From contig NZ_JAAVIY010000010.1 in the NCBI RefSeq assembly GCF_014748335.1, positions 45,977 through 109,976 on the forward strand: DNA of 64,000 nt, in the 5' to 3' direction. Both the position numbers and the translations under genes were made by a program. The stretch comes from Flavobacterium selenitireducens (GTDB lineage Bacteria; Bacteroidota; Bacteroidia; Flavobacteriales; Flavobacteriaceae). Numbering within the stretch: position 1 is the first letter of the stretch; every line of letters begins with the position of its first letter. The notes below the pieces were generated by a model. That model did no database searches and was not told the origin of the DNA. It saw only the letters and a list, made by a program, of their open reading frames with translations. This document shows, in pieces, positions 44,875 to 52,758 of this stretch.

Positions 44875-46076
44875 ATGGCCACTTCTACCTGGTTCCTGAT
44901 CAAATCTTCGAACGTTTCGCGTTCCCGGATCAAGATGCCCTTGCCATCCATCCACAACACTTCCGCAGGTTTGAAGCGGGAGTTGTAGTTCGACGACATA
45001 GAAAAGCAATAAGCACCCGCGTTGCGGAAGGCCAAAACGTCTCCTTCGTGAATTTCGGAAATACGGCGGTTCGTGGCAAAGGTGTCGGTTTCGCAAATGT
45101 AGCCGACGACGGTGTAGAAGCGCTCTTTCGCTTTGGGATTTGAAATATTTTCGATCGCGTGCTGGCTACCGTAGAACATCGGCCGGATCAAGTGGTTGAA
45201 GCCGCTGTCGATTCCGGCGAAGACCGTTGAAGTCGTTTGTTTGACGACATTGACTTTTGCGAGGAAGTAACCCGCTTCGGACACAAGGAATTTCCCCGGT
45301 TCGAAAGCCAGCGCGAGCGGACGGCCGTATTCTTTTTTGAATTCGTTGAATCGCTTTGAAAGTTTTTTGCCGAATTCTTCTACATTGGTTTCGATATCGT
45401 CTTTTTTGTACGGCACCTTGAAACCGGATCCGAAATCGAGGAAGTCCAATTCCTTGAAATGGGTCGCGGCTTCGAACAGGATCTCGGCTGCGTAAAGAAA
45501 AACTTCCACATCGAGAATGTCCGATCCTGTGTGCATGTGGATGCCGTTGATGTGCATTCCCGTATTTTCGACAATGCGCAAAATATGGGGCATCTGATGG
45601 ATCGAAATCCCGAATTTGCTGTCGATGTGCCCCACCGATATATTCGAATTGCCTCCAGCCATGACGTGCGGATTGATGCGGATGCAAACCGGAACCTTAG
45701 GATGTTTTGCCCCGAAATGCTCGAGAACGGAAAGGTTGTCGATGTTGATCTGAACGCCAAGCCGGGCTGCGATCTCAATCTCTTCAAACGAAACGCCGTT
45801 TGGCGTATAGATGATCTTATCTGCAGGGAAACCCGCGTGCAGGCCGAGTTCGACCTCCTGGATCGAAACCGTGTCGAGGCCGGAACCCAACTTTTTGAGC
45901 AACTTCAAAATCGTCACGTTCGACAAGGCTTTGACCGCATAATTAATGCGCAGGTCGTCTACCTTATTGAACGCGTCCGTCAGGCGTTTGTACTGTGCCT
46001 CGATTTTCGCGGCATCGTAAACGTAAAGCGGGCAACCGAACTGGTCGGCCAGAGAGAGAAGTTCTGTAGGTTTCAT
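44871..46076 (-). CDS. lysA: Diaminopimelate decarboxylase
   Basis: A 401-residue PLP enzyme that makes lysine from meso-diaminopimelate. It has K49 in NYAVKALSN (Schiff base), the HIDSKFG loop, GIHMHTGSDI, the glycine-rich FLDFGSGFKVPY, the EPGKFLV phosphate site, and AGAYCFSMSSNYN near the C-terminus. The fold III alanine-racemase-like plus sheet arrangement and the length are standard. It is transcribed alone and converges on the protease/TPR gene. Confidence 0.96.
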   Translation of the reverse strand: MKPTELLSLADQFGCPLYVYDAAKIEAQYKRLTDAFNKVDDLRINYAVKALSNVTILKLLKKLGSGLDTVSIQEVELGLHAGFPADKIIYTPNGVSFEEIEIAARLGVQINIDNLSVLEHFGAKHPKVPVCIRINPHVMAGGNSNISVGHIDSKFGISIHQMPHILRIVENTGMHINGIHMHTGSDILDVEVFLYAAEILFEAATHFKELDFLDFGSGFKVPYKKDDIETNVEEFGKKLSKRFNEFKKEYGRPLALAFEPGKFLVSEAGYFLAKVNVVKQTTSTVFAGIDSGFNHLIRPMFYGSQHAIENISNPKAKERFYTVVGYICETDTFATNRRISEIHEGDVLAFRNAGAYCFSMSSNYNSRFKPAEVLWMDGKGILIRERETFEDLIRNQVEVAI

Positions 46077-46213
46077 AAAGCGTTATTTTTCCGCGACCCG
46101 AGGTAAACGGGCCGGATTGGCGGCGCAATTTACCGAACAAACGGCGCAATGCCAAACCCGTGCGCATAAATGCGGATTTTCCAAATTCGGGAGCGTTTGT
46201 TGTGAATTCGTCA

Positions 46214-46624
46214 CTACCGCTTCAACGTAATGTCAAATCCGTCTGCGGCTGCCTGCGAAAATTTTAGTGTGGTTCCGTTGAGCGTAATGCAGCCAAAATC
46301 TGTTTGGGCGATGGTCGCGCTTGTATTGCAGTTGCCGGGTTGGCCTGTCGTGACCATAGAAAAGTCATAAACGCCGGTCTCAAAAAAATCGTATTCGGAT
46401 TCGGGTTGGCTGTTGACGACCGTAACCGTGCTGTCGCTGAGATCGAACGTCCAGGTTATGGCACCGGGTTCGAAGGTCTCGTTTGCGCCTCCGAAACCGC
46501 CTTGCACGTTGCGAAGTTTCCAGGTGCCTTCGAGCGTCGTGTTGTTGTCGCCTTCATCGTCGTTTTTGCAAGAATAGGAGAGTGCAAGCAGCAAGGCCAG
46601 TGAAAGCAATTGAAGTTTTTTCAT
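46214..46624 (-). CDS. Small lipoprotein with lipocalin-like body
   Basis: A 136-residue protein. The lipoprotein signal MKKLQLLSLALLLALSYSC is followed by an acidic linker and a beta-rich domain that opens with LEGTWKLRNVQGG, the usual start of lipocalin-like lipoproteins in Bacteroidota, and closes with GFDITLKR. Two cysteines (NCNTSA, FGCITL) could form a disulfide. The ligand is unknown. The long upstream open frame to 46804 is rejected because it crosses a structured non-coding element. Confidence 0.75.
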   Translation of the reverse strand: MKKLQLLSLALLLALSYSCKNDDEGDNNTTLEGTWKLRNVQGGFGGANETFEPGAITWTFDLSDSTVTVVNSQPESEYDFFETGVYDFSMVTTGQPGNCNTSATIAQTDFGCITLNGTTLKFSQAAADGFDITLKR

Positions 46625-46707
46625 GTCTTTATTATTTAGCGTGTTTAGGTCAGATGGCAAATCGTGGGACGGGTTGCGTTGCAGACGGATGTTTCTATCC
46701 ACGAGAC

Positions 46708-46853
46708 TTTTAGCCCGGATGCCGCGGTTAGCCTTTTGCAAAAAAAACGCTCGTTTTGCGCCTTTGCGGATGCGACCGAAGGAAGCGCTTCGCAATGGCC
46801 GCAAAAACAGTTTTTTTTAAAAAGCTAGAAGCAGGCAGCCGGATTGGCTACAG
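46708..46853 (-). ncRNA. Candidate structured element, Flavo-1-like
   Basis: Read on the minus strand, the 5' part (TAGCCAATCCGGCTGCC ... TTCTAGCTTTTT) and the 3' part (AAAAGGCTAACCGCGG ... CCGGGCTA) can pair at several points, with a G+C-rich middle. I recall similar intergenic elements (TAGCCC... and GCGG.A..CCGGG) dispersed in flavobacterial genomes, akin to the Flavo-1 RNA motif. This one lies upstream of the lipoprotein gene. The class and the boundaries are uncertain. The rest of the 46625-47100 spacer shows only short repeats of AACAAATG. Confidence 0.4.
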
Positions 46854-47068
46854 ATAAGTTTAAAAGTCGCAAAAAAACCAACGTTTTACAAAGACCGTCT
46901 ACGCCCAGCCGGATGGAGCCAACCTAAATGATGATCGCCAGCAAACACCAAACCACCGGAGGCGCGCCTCAAACCAACACCGGGGCTCAGCCGAACGCAG
47001 CGATGCTAAATGAACAACGGAACACGAACAAATGAACAAATGAACAAGCAACAATCAACAATTATCGC

Positions 47069-47076
47069 TATTTTTG
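47069..47076 (+). promoter_or_regulatory. sucC -7 box
   Basis: TATTTTTG fits TAnnTTTG, 25 bp before the sucC ATG. Confidence 0.55.
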
Positions 47077-47100
47077 CCTCACCTTACAAAATAACCTATT

Positions 47101-48294
47101 ATGGACATACACGAATATCAGGGAAAAGAAATCCTGGCCAGCTATGGAGTCAAAGTTCAGCGCGGCCATGTAGCCAATAATCCTCAGGAGGCCGTTGCGG
47201 TCGCCAAGCAACTCACAGCCGAGACCGGAACGGGTTGGCACGTCATCAAAGCCCAGGTTCACGCCGGCGGACGTGGAAAAGGCGGTGGTGTAAAGTTGGC
47301 CAAAAACCTGCAACAGGTAGAGGAAATTGCAGAACAGATCATCGGGATGCAATTGATCACGCCTCAAACGCCGCCTGAAGGGAAAAAGGTAAACAAGGTT
47401 TTGATCGCTGAAGACGTGTATTATCCGGGAGAAAGCGAAACGTCCGAATTCTATATGTCGGTACTTTTGAACCGCGGAAAAGGACGCAACATGATCATGT
47501 ATTCTACCGAGGGTGGCATGGACATCGAGGAAGTTGCCGAAAAAACGCCTCATTTGATCTTTACCGAAGAAGTCGACCCAAGCGTAGGACTTCAAGGTTT
47601 CCAGGCGAGACGCATTGCGTTCAACCTTGGCTTGTCAGGCAACGCGTTCAAGGAAATGGTGAGTTTCGTTACGGCATTGTACGCTGCTTACGTCGGTTCT
47701 GACGCCACGATGTTCGAGATCAACCCGGTTTTGAAGACATCCGACAATAAAATTATCGCCGTCGACGCGAAAGTAAACCTTGACGACAATGCGTTGTTCC
47801 GTCATCCGGTTTTCGCTGAAATGCGCGACATCCGCGAGGAAAATCCTATCGAAGTCGAAGCGAAAGCGGCCGGTTTGAACTATGTCGACCTTGACGGAAC
47901 CGTCGGTTGTATGGTAAACGGTGCCGGTTTGGCCATGGCGACGATGGACTTGATCAAATATGCCGGATTCGAGCCTGCGAACTTTCTTGACGTTGGCGGA
48001 ACGGCCGATGCCAAGCGTGTTGAGACTGCTTTCCGTATCATCCTGAAAGATCCGAACGTAAAGGCGATCCTAATTAATATTTTTGGTGGAATCGTGCGTT
48101 GCGACCGCGTTGCGCAAGGTGTGATCGATGCTTACAAGAACATGGGAGATTCTATTAAAGTGCCAATCATCGTTCGTTTGCAGGGAACCAATGCGGAGTT
48201 GGCTAAAGAAATGATCGATAACTCGGGAATGCCTATCCTTTCGGCAGTTTTGTTCCAGGAAGCGGCCGACCAGGTAAAAGCGGCTCTTGCCTAA
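47101..48294 (+). CDS. sucC: Succinate-CoA ligase (ADP-forming), beta subunit
   Basis: A 397-residue ATP-grasp subunit of the TCA-cycle enzyme. It has MDIHEYQGKEILASYGV at the start, the nucleotide-binding VHAGGRGKGGGVKLAKN, and EINPVLKT. The C-terminal CoA-ligase part has FLDVGGTADAKRVETAF and INIFGGIVRCDRVAQGV. The alpha subunit gene is not adjacent; a terminator follows immediately, as is common where sucC and sucD are apart. Confidence 0.97.
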   Translation: MDIHEYQGKEILASYGVKVQRGHVANNPQEAVAVAKQLTAETGTGWHVIKAQVHAGGRGKGGGVKLAKNLQQVEEIAEQIIGMQLITPQTPPEGKKVNKVLIAEDVYYPGESETSEFYMSVLLNRGKGRNMIMYSTEGGMDIEEVAEKTPHLIFTEEVDPSVGLQGFQARRIAFNLGLSGNAFKEMVSFVTALYAAYVGSDATMFEINPVLKTSDNKIIAVDAKVNLDDNALFRHPVFAEMRDIREENPIEVEAKAAGLNYVDLDGTVGCMVNGAGLAMATMDLIKYAGFEPANFLDVGGTADAKRVETAFRIILKDPNVKAILINIFGGIVRCDRVAQGVIDAYKNMGDSIKVPIIVRLQGTNAELAKEMIDNSGMPILSAVLFQEAADQVKAALA

Positions 48295-48326
48295 TTGAAT
48301 ATAAAGGATACGTCCGACATTATAGG

Positions 48327-48356
48327 AATCCCGGTCAAGCGACCGGGATTTTTTTG
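48327..48356 (+). terminator. sucC terminator
   Basis: AATCCCGGT and ACCGGGATT pair around CAAGCG, followed by a run of Ts. Confidence 0.9.
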
Positions 48357-48410
48357 TTTTTCGGAAAGTGTTCCCGCACGTCCGACGTTTTTAAGAAAGA
48401 TAGAATTTTC

Positions 48411-48779
48411 TCATATGATGACCGATGTTGCAGCGATCATTTGCCAATGACGGTTGAATTTCCACATACGCGTCGTACTGTAAAGTCCTGAAAATGGGAT
48501 GCCCATAAATGTGCCCTCTCGTTTCTCGATCGCGGTAACGATTGCAACGCAGTTGAAAAAAGAAATGTTGCGTTCCAGTGTTTGCAGGTGGCTGATGCGG
48601 TACACTCCGGGACTGTTGATTGGGAGATTTTTCGCCCCGGAAAAGACTTCCCCGTGCGGATTCGTATATACCGCCTCCGGATGAAGCAAGTGACGCAATG
48701 TGTCAAGATCAGCGTCAACGAGTGCGTCGGAGAGACGGATGTCTGCGTCTTCAACGACTTCGAAATGCGTTTTATTCAT
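48411..48779 (-). CDS. DUF4440/SnoaL-like protein
   Basis: A 122-residue NTF2-like alpha+beta barrel. It has an N-terminal helix (EDADIRLSDALVDADLDTL), then LHPEAVYTNPHGEVFSG, and the C-terminal strand MWKFNRHWQMIAATSVII. DUF4440 members are small pocket proteins of mostly unknown function. It stands alone on the minus strand and converges on sucC. Confidence 0.82.
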   Translation of the reverse strand: MNKTHFEVVEDADIRLSDALVDADLDTLRHLLHPEAVYTNPHGEVFSGAKNLPINSPGVYRISHLQTLERNISFFNCVAIVTAIEKREGTFMGIPFSGLYSTTRMWKFNRHWQMIAATSVII

Positions 48780-48987
48780 AGATTTAGGGATTGAGTGTTA
48801 CTTAAAGTTAGCAAGGATTTCCCAAATATTCGCATTTTGGACAATTTTTCGTCGAAATGCAACATCTTAACACTTGTTGTACGAAAACGTTATAGCTTAA
48901 CGTTGTTAGCCTGAATATTCAATGTTACAGACTGAATGTTCCGAAAACTTAGTAAGCATTGATTGTCCCGGCGGAAACTGTTTTACA

Positions 48988-49012
48988 AAAAAAATCCCGG
49001 ACGTATCCGGGA
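48988..49012 (-). terminator. Terminator of the VOC-protein gene
   Basis: TCCCGG and CCGGGA pair around ACGTAT. On the minus strand eight Ts follow. It lies 35 bp after the stop of the gene ending at 49047. The remaining spacer up to 48779 holds nothing recognisable. Confidence 0.8.
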
Positions 49013-49046
49013 ACTTGCTTTTGTTTATTTAACCTTTGGCACGACA

Positions 49047-49508
49047 TCACGAATTCGGCATTTTGGAAGGATCGTCGTAATTGACCATCCAGCTGATGCC
49101 AAATTTGTCTACCCACATCCCGAAGTAAGCGCCCCAAAACGTATCGGCTAGAGGCATCGTTACCTGACCGCCAGCCGAGAGCCCGTTGAAAAAGGCAAGC
49201 GCCTGTTCGCGGTCGTTTGCATTCAGGGAAATGGCGACATTATTGCCTTCAGTGAATTCGAATCCCGGCATTGATCTGGTCGGAACGTCCGATCCCAACA
49301 AGAGGCTGCCATCGGCTGTTTCGAGTGACATGTGCATCACGCGGTGGACGTCCTCGGCGAGATTGTTCGCGGAGTATTCGTCCGTTTGCTTGGGCATGTC
49401 GCCATAGCGCCCGATATACGGAATTTTGCCGCCAAGCACGGAATGATAGAACTCAAAGGCTTCTTCGCATTTTCCGTCGAAATATAAGTAAGGGATAATT
49501 GATGCCAT
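49047..49508 (-). CDS. VOC family protein (PhnB-like)
   Basis: A 153-residue protein that starts ASIIPYLYFDGKCEEAFEFYHSVLG, the signature of PhnB/3-demethylubiquinone-methyltransferase-like VOC proteins. It continues with MHMSLETADGSLLLGSDVP and WGAYFGMWVDKFGISWMVNYD. These glyoxalase-fold proteins bind small molecules or metals; the reaction is not known. It is 27 bp downstream of an esterase-type hydrolase on the same strand. Confidence 0.9.
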   Translation of the reverse strand: MASIIPYLYFDGKCEEAFEFYHSVLGGKIPYIGRYGDMPKQTDEYSANNLAEDVHRVMHMSLETADGSLLLGSDVPTRSMPGFEFTEGNNVAISLNANDREQALAFFNGLSAGGQVTMPLADTFWGAYFGMWVDKFGISWMVNYDDPSKMPNS

Positions 49509-49535
49509 AACGAACTGGGATTGGGTTAGTTGGAT

Positions 49536-50348
49536 TTAACTTTTCGGATGCAATATCCGTTTCATTTCCTCGAGCAGCAACGGATAAGCCGGATCGGCCA
49601 TCATGTGGCCATAGCCGCCTATCTCCACAAGTCGCGTATCTTGGTGCCCGACGAGCTTCATCATACGCGCCATGTAAGCATTTTCTTCATACCGTCCCAG
49701 CATTTCGAGTTCGCGATCGCCTGTGATGAGCAACATAGGCGGGGCGTCGGCCCTTACGTGAAACAATGGAGCCATATCGTCGATCGTGGGTTGCTTTTCC
49801 TTAAATCCTTTTTCCTGTCGCGCGGTAAAGTGGGTGATCATCTGTCCGCTGAACGGAATGGCCCCGGCGATGCGGTTGGCGTCGATGCCGTGCTTGCCCA
49901 GCCATTTCTTATCGAGTACGGCCATTGAAGCCAAGTAAGCGCCGGCCGAATGTCCCGAAATAAAAATCTTTTTGTCGCTTCCGCCGTATTTTGAAATGTT
50001 TTGAAATGTCCAGGCAATGGCCGCAGCCGCGTCTTCTATGCAGTTTTCGGCCTTGACTTTCGGGCTCAATCGGTATCCGACGCCCAATATCGCATAGCCT
50101 TTGTCTTTCAACGCCTGTGGGATTTCTTTGTCGCCTCCGGTCAAACCGCCTCCGTGAAACCATACGATAACCGCAAAATCCTTTGTGTTTTTCGGATAAT
50201 ATAAATCCAAAACGCAGCGCTCTTTGGCGTAAGCGTCGGGAGCAGTGGCGTAATAGGCAATGTTTTTTTCGAGTGCGTATTCGGTCTTTTGGGCAAATGC
50301 CGTAACCGAAACGAAAAGTATCAACGCAAGTCGTGTAATGTAATTCAT
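49536..50348 (-). CDS. Exported alpha/beta hydrolase (carboxylesterase-like)
   Basis: A 270-residue protein with signal peptide MNYITRLALILFVSVTAFA. The HSL/BD-FAE-type oxyanion motif HGGG (65-68) and the nucleophile elbow GHSAG (Ser134) are clear. The likely acid lies near TGDRELEML and the His in GGYGHMMAD. The substrate is probably a short ester in the periplasm or outside the cell, by analogy only. It is followed 27 bp later by the VOC gene. Confidence 0.9.
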   Translation of the reverse strand: MNYITRLALILFVSVTAFAQKTEYALEKNIAYYATAPDAYAKERCVLDLYYPKNTKDFAVIVWFHGGGLTGGDKEIPQALKDKGYAILGVGYRLSPKVKAENCIEDAAAAIAWTFQNISKYGGSDKKIFISGHSAGAYLASMAVLDKKWLGKHGIDANRIAGAIPFSGQMITHFTARQEKGFKEKQPTIDDMAPLFHVRADAPPMLLITGDRELEMLGRYEENAYMARMMKLVGHQDTRLVEIGGYGHMMADPAYPLLLEEMKRILHPKS

Positions 50349-50406
50349 GATAGTGTGAATGCGCTAAGGACGCATCATCCAAATATAATCCAAAATAAGC
50401 AGAAGC

Positions 50407-50440
50407 AAAAAAGCGCCCGTATTGACGAAGGCGCTTTTTT
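50407..50440 (-). terminator. Terminator of the DUF1456 gene
   Basis: Eleven-base arms (AAAAAAGCGCC and its complement) around a 12-base loop, about 18 bp after the stop of the gene at 50458. Because of the flanking A and T runs it can work in both directions. Confidence 0.85.
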
Positions 50441-50457
50441 CATTATTTCGATTACGA

Positions 50458-50901
50458 TCATTTCTTTTTGATCGTATATTTCACTCTTTCCACCGGGCTA
50501 ACTTCTTTTCTCTTTGGGGAAAAATTCTTACCTGGTTTTTTTGCAGATGCATCCTTTGAAACTGTTTTGTTCGGACTCACGCCCTTGGCCGGCGCCTTTC
50601 GGACGGCTTTGAACGAGGTTTCGGCTTTCGGTTGTTGCGGGGCTTTGTGTCCGGCAATTACTTCCATTGGGACTTTTGGATCATCTTTCGTGCCCCGCAA
50701 ATGGATGACGAGTCCGTTAAGGAAGTTGCGCAACACCTGGTCGCCGCACGAAACGAACTTTTCGTGATCCTCGTTCCTGAAAAAGTTCCCGATCTCACCT
50801 TTTGAAATCCTGAAATCCACAAGTTCAAGGATTTCTACGATTTGATCGTCGCGCAGTTGAAGCGCTACACGTAGTTTTTTGAAAATATCGTTGTTGTTCA
50901 T
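50458..50901 (-). CDS. DUF1456 family protein with a Lys-rich tail
   Basis: A 147-residue protein with two DUF1456 (YehS-type) repeats: MNNNDIFKKLRVALQLRDDQIVEIL and HEKFVSCGDQVLRNFLNGLVIHLRG. A basic, probably disordered tail of about 60 residues rich in Lys, Pro and Ser follows, which could bind nucleic acid. The family function is unknown. It is the only gene of its transcript. Confidence 0.85.
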   Translation of the reverse strand: MNNNDIFKKLRVALQLRDDQIVEILELVDFRISKGEIGNFFRNEDHEKFVSCGDQVLRNFLNGLVIHLRGTKDDPKVPMEVIAGHKAPQQPKAETSFKAVRKAPAKGVSPNKTVSKDASAKKPGKNFSPKRKEVSPVERVKYTIKKK

Positions 50902-51042
50902 AGTATCAATTTTTGTGGCGTTCGGCGCTGGAAACGCATGGCCAAAGGTACGTTATTTTTTTCGGCCGCATCGGGCTGTCCGCTTTTAGTCCGCCGCGTT
51001 ATGCTTCGACAGCCTCAACTGAATGCTCGATTCTCGCGCCTG

Positions 51043-51831
51043 TCAGTTTTTGACGAACAGCCATTCGTAAGCTCTCTGGAAGTTTTCCCTCCATAACTTT
51101 TCGTTGTGTTCGCCTCCATCGACGATCTTTTCTGTGGTTTCTGCGCCTTTTTCGACGACTTTCGATACCATCTTGAGCATGTCGCCCACCATTTTATCGT
51201 CTTCCCTGTTTCCACATAGAAAGTAAAACCGTTTTCCCTTCAGGCTTGAAACGCCATCGGTAAAATCATAAATTTTGTCCGAGAACCAAAACGAAGGCGA
51301 AAAGACGCCTGCCTTGCCAAATACTTTCGGGTATTTTAAAACAGCATAGAATGAAACCAGGCCGCCAAGTGAACTGCCCATGATCGCCGTATTTTGAACG
51401 TCTTTTTTCGTTCGGTAGCGCTTGTCGATTTCGGGTTTCAGCGTAGAGACGATAAAATCGAGATAAGCGTCGGCCTGACCGCCTTTGTATTTTTCGTGAG
51501 GAAACGGCGTGAGTTCGTCGAGGCGTTTGTCGTTGCCGTGCGCTATCCCCACGACGATGATCCTGGAGTCGAGCTTCTCCAATGATTCATCGACGTTCCA
51601 TTCGCCTGCAAACGAGGTTTTGGCGTCGAAAAGATTTTGGGCATCGTGCATATATAACACGGGATACTTTTGCGTCGAGCGATCGTAATCGGCGGGCAAC
51701 CATATCCATATTTTTTTTGTGACGCCCAATTGAGGCGACGGGATTTCGACTGTCGTAACCTGAGCGGACGCCGTCGTTTGGCCGGAAGCGAATATCGGAA
51801 ACAAGAAAAAAAGCAAAAGTTGTAAACGCAT
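51043..51831 (-). CDS. Exported esterase-D-like alpha/beta hydrolase
   Basis: A 262-residue protein with a signal peptide (MRLQLLLFFLFPIFASG). It is a member of the putative esterase (esterase D/enterochelin esterase) family: RKYPVLYMHD-type strand (YPVLYMHDAQNLFD), nucleophile elbow GSSLGG (Ser154), and a late His in VDGGEHNEKLWR. Relatives hydrolyse siderophore or thioester bonds; substrate unknown here. The ATG at 51831 is chosen for the signal peptide; the open frame extends to 51951 without signal character. It diverges from the TerB-like gene 52 bp away. Confidence 0.9.
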   Translation of the reverse strand: MRLQLLLFFLFPIFASGQTTASAQVTTVEIPSPQLGVTKKIWIWLPADYDRSTQKYPVLYMHDAQNLFDAKTSFAGEWNVDESLEKLDSRIIVVGIAHGNDKRLDELTPFPHEKYKGGQADAYLDFIVSTLKPEIDKRYRTKKDVQNTAIMGSSLGGLVSFYAVLKYPKVFGKAGVFSPSFWFSDKIYDFTDGVSSLKGKRFYFLCGNREDDKMVGDMLKMVSKVVEKGAETTEKIVDGGEHNEKLWRENFQRAYEWLFVKN

Positions 51832-51883
51832 GTTCGGGAAAATTTCGCCCAAAATGGGTATTTTAGCGCAAAGTACGATTTCG

Positions 51884-52285
51884 ATGGACAAATACGAAGA
51901 AAAACTGGGACTGCTGATGGACATGATACAATTTTCGGTCGTCGACGGCAAGCTCGACGCAAGGGAATACCAATTGCTTTCGCTTATCGCCCAGGAATTG
52001 CGTATCGAAAAGCAGGCTTTTGACGATCTTTTCCACCAGGAACCAAGGCCTCATGTAATCAAATCGGAGGCCCAACGCATCCATCAGTTTTACCGGCTGG
52101 CGCTGCTCATGCATATCGACGGGGAAATTCACGAACGCGAGCAGGCGGCCATCAACCAGATTGCGATCGACATGGGTTTGAGCCCAAATGCGACCAAGCG
52201 AATTCTCGGCCTCATGAAGGAATCAGAATTTAAGATTCTCGATCCGAATTTGGTTTTTGAGATTTTTCGGGAACAGCATAATTAG
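51884..52285 (+). CDS. TerB-like helical protein
   Basis: A 133-residue all-helical protein with a TerB pattern: LLMDMIQFSVVDGKLDAREYQLLSLIAQELRI in the first half and LALLMHIDGEIHEREQAAINQIAIDMGL in the second. The paired acidic D-G-x-[IL]-x-x-x-E motifs probably bind metal. TerB-like domains occur in stress and membrane-associated contexts; no other ter gene is nearby. The start at 51884 is preferred over in-frame Met codons at 51854 and 51830, which overlap the divergent gene's start region. Confidence 0.75.
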   Translation: MDKYEEKLGLLMDMIQFSVVDGKLDAREYQLLSLIAQELRIEKQAFDDLFHQEPRPHVIKSEAQRIHQFYRLALLMHIDGEIHEREQAAINQIAIDMGLSPNATKRILGLMKESEFKILDPNLVFEIFREQHN

Positions 52286-52367
52286 TCGATTAGTCGATTA
52301 GCGATTAGCTAGCGAATTTAGCGAATTGATGAAGTGTCGAGATCGGGAATTTTGGGAGTGGCGAAAA

Positions 52368-52739
52368 TCAGGATTTTTTCTTTGCCAGATATTCAGTGAG
52401 CCCGATTACTTCGGTGCGGATTTCGCTTCGCCAGCCGTTTCCGAACTTTTTTGAAGATGATCCAAAACGACACTGTTGTAGGCCGAGACGATTTTTTTAT
52501 CGGGAACACGTCCGAAATCGTGGAATTTCACGCCATATCTTTTCTCAAACGCCTTTATGCGGCTGGGAATAGGCGATGGGAGCGAACCCGCCTTGCAGGT
52601 AAAGAAGCGCTTTTTTTGATGCGATATCTTCTAAGGCGGTTTTTCTCGCCTCTGCTGAATTCGTCGCGTTGCGGATCTGCCCGAAACTTATCGTCGAGAC
52701 GAGCACAAATACCAGGCAAAGCAGTGTTTTTATATTGAG
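52368..52739 (-). pseudogene. Pseudogene of a small secreted protein, two frameshifts
   Basis: Three reading frames join into one plausible protein on the minus strand. The first is a signal-peptide-like start with no ATG (KTLLCLVFVLVSTISFG, then NATNSAEARKTALEDIASKK). After a shift near 52550-52562 comes AFEKRYGVKFHDFGRVP. After another in a run of Ts at 52446-52453 comes KFGNGWRSEIRTEVIGLTEY, which ends at 52368. It directly follows uvrB (20 bp). Decay or sequencing error at the homopolymer are both possible. The family is not recognised with certainty. The rest of the 52286-52758 spacer holds short TAGTCGAT-type repeats. Confidence 0.6.
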
Positions 52740-52758
52740 TTTTGATGTTTAGTGAGAA

